Below are positions 8,170 to 18,232 of a stretch of 64,000 nucleotides of DNA, piece after piece. Where the stretch lies: positions 163,241 through 227,240 of the forward strand of contig DATJOJ010000065.1 in the NCBI GenBank assembly GCA_035507035.1, given 5' to 3'. The DNA is from DATJOJ01 sp035507035 (GTDB taxonomy: Bacteria; Acidobacteriota; Terriglobia; Terriglobales; Acidobacteriaceae). The notes below the pieces were generated by a model. The model was not told the DNA's origin and made no database searches. It worked only from the letters and a program-made list of their open reading frames with translations. Positions within the stretch are counted from its first letter, which is position 1; every line of letters begins with the position of its first letter. The position numbers and the translations under genes are program-made.

Positions 8170-9429
8170 ATGGTATTGCGCGACCTCATTGGCGACGTCT
8201 TCCGCACTCTCTGGACCCATAAGCTGCGCACGTTCCTCACCATGTTCGGGATCGCCTGGGGCATCGTTTCCATCGTGCTGATGGTGGGTGCTGGAGAAGG
8301 TCTTCGCGTAGGCCAGGCGAAAGTCGCTGGTACCCTGGGTCACGATGTAATGATTGTTTTCCACGGCCGCACCAGCCTCCAGGCCGGTGGAACCCGTGCC
8401 GGTCGAGCGGTTCACTGGGAAGATCCTGATGTGCCAGTCGTCCAAGCGGAATCGCCGGACTGCGAGTACATGATCCCCGAGTTGGAGCAAGAGGACGTTG
8501 AAATTCACAGCAATTTCAACAATGCCGCTTTTCTCATCACCGGATCACTGCCTCCGTTTCAATACATTCGCAGCCTCGGCGTTGGGCAAGGACGCTTTTA
8601 CAACTGGGATGATCAGCGCGAGGGCCGCCGCGTCGCCTTCGTTGGCAGCGATGCGGCCAAACAGCTTTTTCCTGGCCGCAATCCGATCGGCGAGAATCTG
8701 TATTTGAATGCCTTTCCGTACACCGTTATCGGAGTGATGCAGCAGAAAAAGCAGGATTCCGCCTACGACGGCTGGGATGTCAACAAAATTTTCATCCCCT
8801 TCGCCGCCATGCGCCGCGACTTTCCCGACAAGCCCCCCGGCACACCGATCACTTTCGATCAACTCTTAGTCACACCCAAATCTGTCGAGCAGCACGAAGC
8901 CTGCAAGCGCGAGGTCCGCACCGCCCTCGGCCGCATGCACCATTTCGATCCCAACGACAAAGAAGCCTGCCCCATCTGGGACACGTTGGAGGAGGCAATC
9001 GCGTTTCGCAAAATGACGGACGGCATGAAGTATTTCCTGGGAGCGGTGGGGGTGGTGACGCTGTTTCTGGGCGGACTGGGTGTGATGAACGTAATGATGG
9101 TCGCGGTACGGGAACGAACGCGGGAAATTGGCGTGCGCAAGGCCATTGGAGCGCCAGCGAATACGATCTTGAAACAATTTTTTGTGGAGGCGCTGCTAAT
9201 CGCGGTTTTTAGCGGCGCGGCCGGGTTATCCGTCGCGTATGGAATTTGTTATCTCGTGGATCTGCTGCCGATGCCGGACTTCTTCGCCGGCCTCCTGCCG
9301 ACGTGGAGCTCTGGTTTGATCGCGACGGGCTTGTTGGGGACGACTGCAGTACTGGCTGCGCTTTATCCGGCGCGGAAAGCGGCGGCGATCGACCCGATCG
9401 AAGCCCTGAGATTTGAGGGTGGGGGATAG
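8170..9429 (+). CDS. MacB-type ABC transporter permease (FtsX domain)
   Basis: Inner-membrane permease with an N-terminal TM helix (about residues 20-40), a large MacB-type periplasmic domain, and three C-terminal TM helices in an FtsX domain (RERTREIGVRKAIGAPANTI). It is 419 aa from ATG 8170. The frame is open further upstream, but those residues look non-coding and the homology starts here. The ending AAAIDPIEALRFE is the family's usual terminus. It works with an ATPase and a membrane-fusion protein, neither of which is adjacent. A second permease follows 49 bases later. Confidence 0.9.
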   Translation: MVLRDLIGDVFRTLWTHKLRTFLTMFGIAWGIVSIVLMVGAGEGLRVGQAKVAGTLGHDVMIVFHGRTSLQAGGTRAGRAVHWEDPDVPVVQAESPDCEYMIPELEQEDVEIHSNFNNAAFLITGSLPPFQYIRSLGVGQGRFYNWDDQREGRRVAFVGSDAAKQLFPGRNPIGENLYLNAFPYTVIGVMQQKKQDSAYDGWDVNKIFIPFAAMRRDFPDKPPGTPITFDQLLVTPKSVEQHEACKREVRTALGRMHHFDPNDKEACPIWDTLEEAIAFRKMTDGMKYFLGAVGVVTLFLGGLGVMNVMMVAVRERTREIGVRKAIGAPANTILKQFFVEALLIAVFSGAAGLSVAYGICYLVDLLPMPDFFAGLLPTWSSGLIATGLLGTTAVLAALYPARKAAAIDPIEALRFEGGG

Positions 9430-9478
9430 ATTCCTTCAACACAGAGGGCACAGAGGAATACAGGACTTCCGCTGATCA

Positions 9479-10735
9479 ATGTTGACTGAAATCATTCTCG
9501 AAGCGTGGATCGCGCTCAAGCGCAACTACACCCGCAGCTTTCTCACCATGCTCGGCATCGTGTGGGGGATTGCGACGGTGACGCTGCTTTTGGCATATGG
9601 CAGCAGCTTCCGCAGAATTTTGGTTGGCGGGTTCGATGCGTTCGGCAAAAGCGTGGTGATTTGCTGGCCACAACAAACCAGCGAGCAGCCTGGCGGACAA
9701 CGCGCCGGAAAGAAAGTTGTGTTCGAGCAGGCCGACCTCGACATGGTGAAGGAAACCGCGCCGCTGGTGAAATACGCTTGCCTTGAAACCGTGCGCCGGC
9801 CGGGCATCGCCTACGGCGATCGCATGGTAGGAACAGCTGCCATTCGCGGCGTTTGCCCGCAGTATGGCGAGATGCGGAACGAGGTTCCAGAGCAGGGGCG
9901 CTGGATCAACGCCAGTGACGAACTCGAGCGCCGGCGCGTGGCGTTCCTGGGCGGACGGATTCGGGAAGAGCTCTTCAGCGGACGGCCGGCAGTCGGCGAA
10001 GAAGTTCTGATTGCGGGCGTTCGCTTCAAAGTGATCGGCGTGATGGCGCGGAAAATCCAGCTCAGCAATTACTTCAGCAGTGATGACGAATCTGTCTGGA
10101 TTCCTTATTCCGCCGCAGGAGACTTGTGGAACACGCGCTATGCGGCAGTGATGTTGTTCGAGCCCATTGCCCCGCAATTTGAAAAAGCAGCCATGGCGCA
10201 GGTTCTGGCCGCGGTAGCGACGCGGCAGCAATTCTCCACGACCGACCCGAAAGCCATTCAGATGTTCGGCCGCGATGAATTTCGCCCCGTCATCGATGGA
10301 CTTACGATCGGGCTGCAGGTTTTGTTGACGTTCATTGGAACGTTGACACTGGGGATCGGCGGGGTGGGTGTAATGAACATCATGCTGGTCTCGGTGGACG
10401 AACGCATCCGCGAAATTGGCTTGCGGCGCGCCCTTGGAGCTAGGGCGTGGCACATCAAATTTCAATTTCTCGCGGAAACTATGCTAATCGTGCTCCTCGG
10501 TGGGCTGGTTGGCGTGGCGCTTTCGTACGCAATTTCAGCCGCCGTCGGCACCTTGCCATTGATGGGACCTCTGTTTGAGGATGACTCCGGCAAAGCTGAC
10601 ATTCATCTGCAAATCTCGCTGATGACCGTGACGATTTCCACGATCGTGCTGCTCATTGTCGGACTGATCAGCGGCATGATTCCGGCGCTCCGGGCTTCGA
10701 AGCTGGATCCCGTGGAAGCGCTCAGGTACGAATAA
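9479..10735 (+). CDS. MacB-type ABC transporter permease, second copy
   Basis: A 418-aa paralogue of the preceding permease. It has an N-terminal TM segment in SFLTMLGIVWGIATVTLLL, a MacB periplasmic core, an FtsX domain with VDERIREIGLRRALGARAW, and the terminus LDPVEALRYE. The two may form a heterodimer or serve separate systems. As with its neighbour, no ATPase is encoded nearby. A LolD-type ATPase plus membrane-fusion protein lies about 9 kb downstream on the other strand. Confidence 0.9.
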   Translation: MLTEIILEAWIALKRNYTRSFLTMLGIVWGIATVTLLLAYGSSFRRILVGGFDAFGKSVVICWPQQTSEQPGGQRAGKKVVFEQADLDMVKETAPLVKYACLETVRRPGIAYGDRMVGTAAIRGVCPQYGEMRNEVPEQGRWINASDELERRRVAFLGGRIREELFSGRPAVGEEVLIAGVRFKVIGVMARKIQLSNYFSSDDESVWIPYSAAGDLWNTRYAAVMLFEPIAPQFEKAAMAQVLAAVATRQQFSTTDPKAIQMFGRDEFRPVIDGLTIGLQVLLTFIGTLTLGIGGVGVMNIMLVSVDERIREIGLRRALGARAWHIKFQFLAETMLIVLLGGLVGVALSYAISAAVGTLPLMGPLFEDDSGKADIHLQISLMTVTISTIVLLIVGLISGMIPALRASKLDPVEALRYE

Positions 10736-10864
10736 TTCTAAGAAAAACTCGCCACAGATTTGCGCGGATCAAATGCGGATCGCATGGGCCACAAATCTCA
10801 TTGACCCTTCCCACCGCTTCCTAGTACCTTGCTGGCGTCGCAGATTTGGACCCGAGGTGCGCGC

Positions 10865-11914
10865 TTGCCAATTTCCGCTATCGATGCGATCAGCCCAGCC
10901 TTTCGCCATGCCCGGGTGCAGCTGTTTCAACCTTTTCGAATCGGCCAGTGGCTACGGCTCGCGCTGGTAGGTCTGATGACCGGAGAGCTGTCTTCCGGTG
11001 GCGGCTGCAACGGCAACTTTCATGCCCCACAGCACACCAGGCATTTGATCGACCCCGCGCTGCCGAACATGGATCCGGTGGCCATGGCCGGCTTGATCGC
11101 GCTGCTGATTGTGCTGGGGATAATTCTGTATGTCGTTTTCCTCTATGTAAGCAGTGTCTCGCGTTTCGTTCTGTTCGATAGCGTGCTCGAACGGCGATGC
11201 GAAGTTCGCCGCGGTTGGGCGCGGAGGCAAAAAGCGGGAGTTCGCCTGTTTGTCTGGCACCTCCTCTTCGCGTTCGCCGTTATGGTAGGAATGACGATTT
11301 TGATCGGCATCCCCGCCGCCATTGCGTTTGCCGCCGGATGGCTGACCAATCCCAAGCAGCATCTCGTTCCGCTGATTCTTGGTGGGATGTTTCTGTTCCT
11401 GGTCGTGCTGATTTTCTTGTTGGCGGCAGGCGCAATTGTGGTTCTGACTAAGGATTTCGTGGTCCCGCTGATGGCGCTTGAAGACCTCAACGCGTTTCAA
11501 GCCTGGAACCGCCTCCTGCCAATGCTGGATTCAGAGAAAGGTCCGTACATCGGTTACCTCATCATGAAAATCGTGATGGCGTTGGGTGTAACGGTGGTTG
11601 TCGGAATACTGACAGTGATTGTGATTCTCGTCATGCTCATTCCGGTCGGCGGATTTGGTGCGGCGGTGGTGCTGGCAGGAAAAGCTGCCGGCCTGCAATG
11701 GAACTTGTATACCATCAGCCTCGCTGTGATCGTGGGCTGTGTCTTGGTGGCGGTGTTTCTCTATGTCATCGCGTTCATTTCGGTTCCCGCGATCGTATTT
11801 TTTCCAGCGTATTCCATTTATTTCTTTGCCTCGCGCTACCCAGCTCTCGACGCGCTGGTGAATCCTGCTGCGCCGTCTCCGCAGTTGCCACCTCTGCCGG
11901 AAGCTTTCGGATAG
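10865..11914 (+). CDS. Multi-pass membrane protein of unknown function
   Basis: About 349 aa with roughly six hydrophobic helices, an early GGGCNG segment after the first helix, and ISAIDAISPAFRHARVQLFQPF at the N-terminus. Other acidobacterial membrane proteins I recall share this start pattern (DUF7544-like), but function is unknown. The frame is open from ATG 10829. TTG 10865 is preferred because similar proteins begin with (M)xPISAI. The ATG start remains possible. Confidence 0.65.
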   Translation: MPISAIDAISPAFRHARVQLFQPFRIGQWLRLALVGLMTGELSSGGGCNGNFHAPQHTRHLIDPALPNMDPVAMAGLIALLIVLGIILYVVFLYVSSVSRFVLFDSVLERRCEVRRGWARRQKAGVRLFVWHLLFAFAVMVGMTILIGIPAAIAFAAGWLTNPKQHLVPLILGGMFLFLVVLIFLLAAGAIVVLTKDFVVPLMALEDLNAFQAWNRLLPMLDSEKGPYIGYLIMKIVMALGVTVVVGILTVIVILVMLIPVGGFGAAVVLAGKAAGLQWNLYTISLAVIVGCVLVAVFLYVIAFISVPAIVFFPAYSIYFFASRYPALDALVNPAAPSPQLPPLPEAFG

Positions 11915-12009
11915 TCAATAATTATTGCTTTTTGTGCGGCCACGAAAATCGCCGGCCGATGATGCATTTGACGATGTGATGCACGCAGCTTTTGAACGGG
12001 CGCAAGCGG

Positions 12010-13428
12010 CTAATCGCTGGCGCGGTTTTTGATCCAGATCGGCGTGCCGACAAAGCCAAACGCGCGGCGAATCTGGTTTTCGAGAAAGCGAGCATAAGAA
12101 AAGTGCAGTTTTACGTTGCGGTCGGTAAAAAGAACGAAGGTTGGCGGGGCGACATTGGCCTGAGTCATGTAATAAATCTTTACTCGCTGACGGACCGGAA
12201 CCGAAGCGCGATCAAAATCCACTTGTTCCAGAAAGCGATTCATTTCGGCCGTGGGAATCCGCTTGCGGCGCTCGGCGGCAACCTGCTCCAGGGTCGGGAA
12301 TATTTTGTCTGTTCCAGTCCCGGTGCTGGCGGAGACAAATAACACCGGAGCGTAAGACAAGAATTTGAGCGCGTAGCGCAACCGTTGTTCGTAGGCGGCG
12401 CGATCGGCCGGTCGCTTGCTTTCTCGCATCCGCGCAGCTTTTGATTGGCTCACCGCTTTTTTCGCGCCACTGATCACAAGGTCCCATTTGTTGACCACGA
12501 TGATGACAGAGCGTCCGCTCTCGTGAGCGTACCCGGCGATGGTTGCGTCCAGCGCGCTTACGCCCTCGGTCGCATCGATCACCAGCAGCGCGATATCGGC
12601 GGATTCCAGATGCTTGCGCGCCATAACGACAGAAAGTTTTTCGGCCATCAGGTGAGTTTTGCCTTTGCGGCGAATTCCGGCTGTGTCGATGAACCGAAAG
12701 CGCTGGCCATCGCGTTCGACCAGTTCATCGACAGCGTCGCGAGTCGTGCCGGGAATGGGCGAGACGATAGCGCGCGACGTTCCAGTCAGCCGGTTCAGCA
12801 AAGTTGATTTACCCACATTAGGATGGCCGATGATGGCCACTTTGACTTCCCGAGTTGGCTCCTCTTCCGTGATCTCCCCAACCTCGGCGGTCTCCGTGCC
12901 CCCTGTGTTCAGATCCTTAGGGACGACATCCAGAATTGCGTCGAGCAAGTCATCGACGCCGGTACCATTCTCGGCGGAGACAGGAAACAGAACCTTGATT
13001 CCCAAACGATAGAAGTCATCCACCCAGCCCTGCTGCTTGCTGGTGTCAATTTTGTTGACCGCGAGAAACAGCGGCTTGCCGGTGCGATTGAGCAGCCGGG
13101 CCAGTTCGATGTCGGGAGCGGAGAGCTCGCTGCGGCCATCGACCACCAGAATGACCGCGGCGGCCTCGCCCAGAGCCACTTTGGCCTGGCGAAAGATTTC
13201 GGCGGGGATCAGATCTTTTTCTTCGGGGATTATTCCCCCGGTATCGACGACACGCAAAAGGCGCCCGCGCCATTCCGTCTCGCCATAAAGGCGGTCGCGC
13301 GTGATGCCGGGTTCGTCGCCGACAATGGCGCGGCGTGAACCGACGATCCGATTGAACAGCGTCGATTTGCCCACGTTGGGCCGGCCAACGATGGCGACCA
13401 GCGGCCGTTGCTGTGGGTTCGATGTCAC
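12010..13428 (-). CDS. der: Ribosome biogenesis GTPase Der (EngA)
   Basis: Tandem-domain GTPase that helps 50S subunit maturation. It is 472 aa. G domain 1 begins with GRPNVGKST near residue 15 and shows DTGGI and NKID. G domain 2 has GHPNVGKST near residue 205, DTAGIRRKG and NKWD. A KH-like C-terminal domain follows. It is divergent from the helicase gene, with only 25 bases between start codons, so each promoter must lie inside the other gene or be very compact. Confidence 0.97.
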   Translation of the reverse strand: MTSNPQQRPLVAIVGRPNVGKSTLFNRIVGSRRAIVGDEPGITRDRLYGETEWRGRLLRVVDTGGIIPEEKDLIPAEIFRQAKVALGEAAAVILVVDGRSELSAPDIELARLLNRTGKPLFLAVNKIDTSKQQGWVDDFYRLGIKVLFPVSAENGTGVDDLLDAILDVVPKDLNTGGTETAEVGEITEEEPTREVKVAIIGHPNVGKSTLLNRLTGTSRAIVSPIPGTTRDAVDELVERDGQRFRFIDTAGIRRKGKTHLMAEKLSVVMARKHLESADIALLVIDATEGVSALDATIAGYAHESGRSVIIVVNKWDLVISGAKKAVSQSKAARMRESKRPADRAAYEQRLRYALKFLSYAPVLFVSASTGTGTDKIFPTLEQVAAERRKRIPTAEMNRFLEQVDFDRASVPVRQRVKIYYMTQANVAPPTFVLFTDRNVKLHFSYARFLENQIRRAFGFVGTPIWIKNRASD

Positions 13429-13453
13429 TGCAGTGGATTATTATAGAGACTCT

Positions 13454-15457
13454 GTGGCTTCCACTTCACAGCCCACGCCGGTTGCGCCTTCCAAGCCAAG
13501 GGATGCGACACTCTACAACTTTTTTGCGCCGGGCGGATTGCTGTCCCGCGCGCATCCCGCGTACGAATTTCGCCGCGGACAACTACAAATGGCGCAGGCC
13601 GTCGAGCAAGCGCTGTCGGAAAGACGGCATCTGATCGTCGAGGCCGGAACGGGAACGGGAAAGACGCTCGCCTACCTGGTTCCGGTGATTCGCTCCGGCA
13701 AGCGGGTGATCATTTCTACCGGCACTAAAAATCTGCAGGAACAGCTCTTCAACAAAGACATTCCGTTTCTGGAGCAAGCGCTGTTTCCTAACGGAGAGGC
13801 CAAGCTGAGCATCTGCTACATGAAAGGACGAAGCAATTATCTGTGCCGAAAGAAGCTCTACGACCTGACAGGCCAGCCCGTGCTCAGCGGATTGGACGAG
13901 ATCGAGCAGTACGGAGCGATCGCGGCGTGGGAGAGGACGACCCAGTCGGGCGACCGTGCAGAGCTGGCTGCATTGCCCGAGGCCAGCGCCCTTTGGCACA
14001 GGTTGGACGCGAGGGCGGAAGCGTGCCTCGGCCAAAAATGCAGCTCGTGGGAAAAGTGTTTCATTACCGAAATGCATCGCCGGGCGATGGAAAGCGACAT
14101 CATCATCGTGAATCATCATCTATTCTTCGCGGATCTGGCGATCAAGCAACAGGCCGAGTATGCTCCGGATGCGGGCATTCTACCGGAAGTCGGTGCAGTG
14201 ATTTTCGACGAAGCGCACGAGCTGGAAGATGTCGCTGGAAGTTATTTTGGAGTTGCGGTCAGTAATGCGCGAATCGAAGAACTGTGCAGGGATGTGGAAG
14301 GATCGTTGCAGCGCAATCATCAACTCTCGGCCGCGCTCGCTGGAGCGGTGAAGAGCCTGCGCGAGCGGTCGACGTTCTTTTTCGCTGTACTGCCGCAGGG
14401 TGAAGGACGGTTTGCGTTTGAGAATCGGCGTGAATTTCTGGAAGAGAATGGGGATGAGTTTCTGGGACTGCAGCAATCGCTGCAGCGATTGATCTCTGAG
14501 TTGGAAAATCTTCCTTCGAAGCCGGAAGAAGTCTTCACTTTCGCGCGACGCGCGCAGGAGTTACAGGTACAGCTCGGCTTTTTGATGGAATCGGAGCATC
14601 GTAACACGGTTTTCTGGATCGAGCGGCGGCGCGGCGGACGCGATCGGCTGAATATTTTTCTGCAGGCAACGCCCATTGACGTCGCGCCAATCCTGAAAAC
14701 CTGTATGTTCGACAAACTCGACTGCGCAGTGCTGACTTCAGCGACGCTGGCGGTCGGCGGCGGGTTTGAGTACGTGAGGCGTCGCCTCGGCGTGGAACAT
14801 GCACGAGAGGTAGTGCTTCCGTCGCACTTCGATTACGAGAACCAGGCGCTGTTTTATGTGCCACCGGATTTGCCGGATCCGCGCACGCCCCAGTTTGCGG
14901 TCAAAGCCAGCGACCAGATTCGGCGAGTGTTGGAAATCACTCGAGGCCGAGCCTTTGTGTTGTTTACAAGCTATGCGCAGATGAAAGACATCTATCAGCG
15001 ATTGCTTGGCGAACTTGAATTTCCGATGTTGCTGCAGGGCGATGCTCCGAAGAGCACGCTGCTGGAGGAATTTCGGCTTACTCCGAACGCGGTGCTGTTC
15101 GCGACGTCGTCTTTCTGGCAAGGCGTAGATGTGCAGGGCGAACAGCTCAGTTGCGTAATTATCGATCGCTTGCCATTTGCTGTTCCCTCTGACCCGGTGG
15201 TCGCAGCCCGAGTAAAATCGATCGACGCCGAGGGTGGCAATGCGTTCTTTCAATATCAAGTGCCGGCAGCGGTCATCACGCTGAAACAAGGCTTCGGACG
15301 GCTGATTCGCTCGCTGCATGATCGCGGTTTGTTGGTGCTGCTCGACAATCGGATTCTGAAGAAGCAGTATGGGCGAGTGTTTATCGAGAGCCTGCCAAAC
15401 TACAAGAAGACCACGGAGATAACGGCGGTCGAGGAATGGTTCCATCCCCGGTCGTAG
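13454..15457 (+). CDS. DinG/YoaA-type superfamily 2 DNA helicase
   Basis: ATP-dependent 5'-3' helicase of the XPD-like Fe-S group, for DNA repair or removal of structured DNA. Walker A EAGTGTGKT lies near residue 62. Iron-sulfur Cys residues occur in CYMKGRSNYLC and CLGQKCSSWEKC. Walker B/DEAH is VIFDEAHELEDVA. The C-terminal motor has SFWQGVDVQGEQLSCVIIDRLPF and KQGFGRLIRS. The frame stays open upstream into der. GTG 13454 (668 aa) is preferred, and GTG 13433 is also possible. It converges on the GNAT gene. Confidence 0.92.
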   Translation: MASTSQPTPVAPSKPRDATLYNFFAPGGLLSRAHPAYEFRRGQLQMAQAVEQALSERRHLIVEAGTGTGKTLAYLVPVIRSGKRVIISTGTKNLQEQLFNKDIPFLEQALFPNGEAKLSICYMKGRSNYLCRKKLYDLTGQPVLSGLDEIEQYGAIAAWERTTQSGDRAELAALPEASALWHRLDARAEACLGQKCSSWEKCFITEMHRRAMESDIIIVNHHLFFADLAIKQQAEYAPDAGILPEVGAVIFDEAHELEDVAGSYFGVAVSNARIEELCRDVEGSLQRNHQLSAALAGAVKSLRERSTFFFAVLPQGEGRFAFENRREFLEENGDEFLGLQQSLQRLISELENLPSKPEEVFTFARRAQELQVQLGFLMESEHRNTVFWIERRRGGRDRLNIFLQATPIDVAPILKTCMFDKLDCAVLTSATLAVGGGFEYVRRRLGVEHAREVVLPSHFDYENQALFYVPPDLPDPRTPQFAVKASDQIRRVLEITRGRAFVLFTSYAQMKDIYQRLLGELEFPMLLQGDAPKSTLLEEFRLTPNAVLFATSSFWQGVDVQGEQLSCVIIDRLPFAVPSDPVVAARVKSIDAEGGNAFFQYQVPAAVITLKQGFGRLIRSLHDRGLLVLLDNRILKKQYGRVFIESLPNYKKTTEITAVEEWFHPRS

Positions 15458-15461
15458 AGAA

Positions 15462-16406
15462 TTATCCCTCCCAAACGAAAGCATCGAATACGCGCTCAGT
15501 CTTAAACCCCAACCGCAGATAAAGTTCGACCGCTCCTTTGTTAGCCTCAGTCACGGTCAGTGACAGCATCGAAAAGCTTCGCTGGATGAGATTCGTGCTG
15601 GCCGCAGCCAGCAAAGCCTTGCCGACACCATAGCCGCGAAATTCCGGCAGCACGCAAACCTGAGTGACATGGCCAACATCGCGGCGCACTCGCGAACAAA
15701 GAATCAGCCCGATCAGGCTTCGGCTGCGCTTGTGGAGGGCGACGAAAGAAGAGTCGGAGTCGAAGATCCCGCATCCGGGGAAGCGCACGATATTGTTCAA
15801 GAACCGCAGAGATCCACTCAGCGTACGATATTGGTCGTTGATTTCGGAATCGACGTGACCGCGGTAGGCCGAAGTAATGACGGCTGCGGCGGGCTGATAA
15901 TCCTGCTCGGTCCAAGGGCGAATCTCGACCTCAGGTTTTACCGTAAGGTCCGGCTTGGTTGCGCCCGTCAGCGGCAGCACCATGAACACTCGAGCATGGC
16001 GGTGAAAACCCTGCTCCGTGAACGGCCGGGAAACGACTCCCGTCTCATGCAGCAATAGTTGCGCTTCTACGCGGTGAATTCCCGGCGACTGCTGCAAGGT
16101 CTCGATCACGTGCACCAACAGGCGCGATTCGACCTCGCGAGGATTGGGCAACCGCCCACCATTGGCGACGAAAAGATCGCCAATCACCCCCTTGCTGCCT
16201 TCATAAACAAAAAATGCGTATCCAAAAATGCGTCCGTGCTCGATGGCGGCATAGCCGGGGAGAATTTTGGCATCGACATAGCGGAGAATCATGTCGGCGG
16301 AGCCGGTGTAGTCCCAGGACAGCATCTTTTCCCAGATCTGGGTTTCGTCCTCGAGCAGAGGGCGCAGGTCGATGGACGAGAAATGCCTGAGATCGAGAAT
16401 TTCCAC
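15462..16406 (-). CDS. GNAT-family acetyltransferase with two GNAT-like halves
   Basis: About 314 aa. The C-terminal half holds the acetyl-CoA motif VTQVCVLPEFRGYGVGKALL followed by a typical NKGAVELYLRLGFK. The N-terminal half resembles a second, degenerate GNAT fold. The substrate is unknown. The frame is open to 16511, but the homology-like sequence begins at VEILDLRHFSS. GTG 16406 with AAGAGAG upstream is preferred, and the longer start cannot be excluded. Confidence 0.8.
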   Translation of the reverse strand: MEILDLRHFSSIDLRPLLEDETQIWEKMLSWDYTGSADMILRYVDAKILPGYAAIEHGRIFGYAFFVYEGSKGVIGDLFVANGGRLPNPREVESRLLVHVIETLQQSPGIHRVEAQLLLHETGVVSRPFTEQGFHRHARVFMVLPLTGATKPDLTVKPEVEIRPWTEQDYQPAAAVITSAYRGHVDSEINDQYRTLSGSLRFLNNIVRFPGCGIFDSDSSFVALHKRSRSLIGLILCSRVRRDVGHVTQVCVLPEFRGYGVGKALLAAASTNLIQRSFSMLSLTVTEANKGAVELYLRLGFKTERVFDAFVWEG

Positions 16407-16539
16407 TAGGGCTCTCTTGAGGGGCGGCGTCGCTTCGCCAAACAACCGCGAAAAGCCGAGTGTAGTGGCATGGGCGGGCGGGAGGCAAACGGAGAGAACA
16501 CGGGAAGCCAATAGGGCAGCGTAGCTGACTCCCGACTGA

Positions 16540-18228
16540 CTACGGATTCTTTCCGGCGACCCAGTAGTAATCGAGACCTTGCGGCGCGAAACTGCCGAGG
16601 TACGAAACGCGGCGCCCGGCGACTAGCTTGGCCAGCGCGACTTGCGAACCTTCGGGGGCCACCACGAGATGTTCGTTATCTGGTATCTCTCCCCGGTCGT
16701 AGGCGTAGATGATTCGATTACGATAAAACGCAAGCCCGTATTCTGTTTCGCGCATGATATGAAACACGGCAATCGGCAGAGGTTTGGTTTCGAGGCTGGC
16801 GAGTTCACGGGCCAGGGGCCGCGCCGACTGTGTGCTGTCGAGCGCGGGAGATCCCAGGCGAAGAACGCTCCCGACACCGAGCACGACAACAATCAGAGTC
16901 ACAAACCGAATCGAGCTTACCCCTAGCCTGGTACGCAACGAGACGGCGATTCCGACCGCCAGAACCAGAAATAGGCCGAGGGCGATGGCCATCCCCTTAC
17001 CCCAGGGCAGCCGGTGCTGCAAAACGAGGTATTGAATCATAAGCGCGGGAATGATCAAAGCAGCGGCGATCACCGCATGCAGCATAGTCAGCACGCCGCC
17101 AAGACGTTTATCGTCCTCGGCGCGGCGCCGAACGTATTCGGACGTGAGAAGCGTTCCAGCCGGCAAAGCGGGAAGAATATAGCCGGGCAGCTTCGATTGC
17201 GAGAGCGAGAAGAAGATCACCGGGACCAACAGCCAGATCACGAGAAAAATATCCAGCAAATCGTCCTGCTGTAACCCTTCGCCGCGCTCGGCCCACCACG
17301 CACGGATTGTTTCGACCACGGATGCGACTGCAAGGGCAGTCCATGGCAGCAAACCAATCAGCGCTATAGGGAAGAAATACCAGAAAGGCTCCCTGTGATG
17401 ATAAAGATTGGTGCCGAAGCGCGCCAGATTGTGCTGCAGAAAGAAAACCCGGAAAAATTCCGGGACTCTGATCTGAACCGCGACGTACCAGGGCAACGTG
17501 ACCATGCAAAAGAGCAATATCCCCGGAAGCCAAAGCGTTCGCCGAAGAAATCTGTAACCCCGCTGAACTGCGGCAAAACACAAGAGGACGATGGCTGCGA
17601 GAAATGGCGCGACCGGACCTTTGGCAAGCGTCGCCAGGGCGAGAAAAAAGTAGGCGAGCGCGAGAAAAGTCTTCGTATCTGTCTCGAACCACACGTACCA
17701 AGCCAGCAATGCGACGCTGAACATTGCGGCCAGCGGCATGTCGGTGGAAGCGGCACGAGCAAAGCCGATAACTCCGGCGGCAGAGGCTGTCATCAGCGCA
17801 GCGTTCAACTCGGATCCGGGCCGCAACTTTCGAAAAAATAGATAAATTGCGATGACAAGCAGTGTCGCGTCAACCGTCGACGGCAGTCGTGCCGCCCAAT
17901 CGCTCACGCCAAAAATCGCGTAGGCCAGCATGGCTTGCCAATAATAGAGAGGCGGTTTTTCCAACCACGGTGTGCCGCCCAGAGTCGGCGTAATCCAATC
18001 GTGGCGAGCTAGCATTTCCCGGGCAACTTGCGCGTAGCGTGGCTCGTCGGCGCCCAGCAGACCGAAATACGCAAGTCCAAAGAAAAAGAGAAAGGCGCAG
18101 AATCCGGCGAGTAACACCCAGTCCGTGCGCAGGCGCAAACCATCCCTCACGCGGCCATGGTCGAGTTGTGATTGTGAGCTGATGATTGATCGCCGGACGA
18201 CCCAGCCCATCCGGCCATCAACAATCAA
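16540..18228 (-). CDS. ArnT-like glycosyltransferase (PMT family, GT83)
   Basis: Integral-membrane glycosyltransferase using a lipid-linked sugar donor. It is about 562 aa with some 12 hydrophobic helices. The first periplasmic loop carries the catalytic-type motif DEPRYAQVAREML, followed by WLEKPPLYYW, as in ArnT/PMT_2 proteins. A periplasmic C-terminal domain follows the helices. The acceptor (lipid A, glycan or protein) cannot be told. The longest frame starts at TTG 18228, and ATG 18210 is an alternative. It begins 4 bases after the small membrane-protein gene, so the two are probably co-transcribed. Confidence 0.88.
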   Translation of the reverse strand: MIVDGRMGWVVRRSIISSQSQLDHGRVRDGLRLRTDWVLLAGFCAFLFFFGLAYFGLLGADEPRYAQVAREMLARHDWITPTLGGTPWLEKPPLYYWQAMLAYAIFGVSDWAARLPSTVDATLLVIAIYLFFRKLRPGSELNAALMTASAAGVIGFARAASTDMPLAAMFSVALLAWYVWFETDTKTFLALAYFFLALATLAKGPVAPFLAAIVLLCFAAVQRGYRFLRRTLWLPGILLFCMVTLPWYVAVQIRVPEFFRVFFLQHNLARFGTNLYHHREPFWYFFPIALIGLLPWTALAVASVVETIRAWWAERGEGLQQDDLLDIFLVIWLLVPVIFFSLSQSKLPGYILPALPAGTLLTSEYVRRRAEDDKRLGGVLTMLHAVIAAALIIPALMIQYLVLQHRLPWGKGMAIALGLFLVLAVGIAVSLRTRLGVSSIRFVTLIVVVLGVGSVLRLGSPALDSTQSARPLARELASLETKPLPIAVFHIMRETEYGLAFYRNRIIYAYDRGEIPDNEHLVVAPEGSQVALAKLVAGRRVSYLGSFAPQGLDYYWVAGKNP

Positions 18229-18232
18229 TTCA

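Noticed and set aside
9440..9464. ACACAGAGGGCACAGAGG-like short repeats, also near 30880, 44540 and 44870
   Set aside because: Common low-complexity intergenic motif. Copies are too short and diverged to call a defined element here.
9476..10465. 329-codon open frame antisense to the second MacB-type permease
   Set aside because: Shadow frame of a well-supported permease gene, with no recognisable domain.
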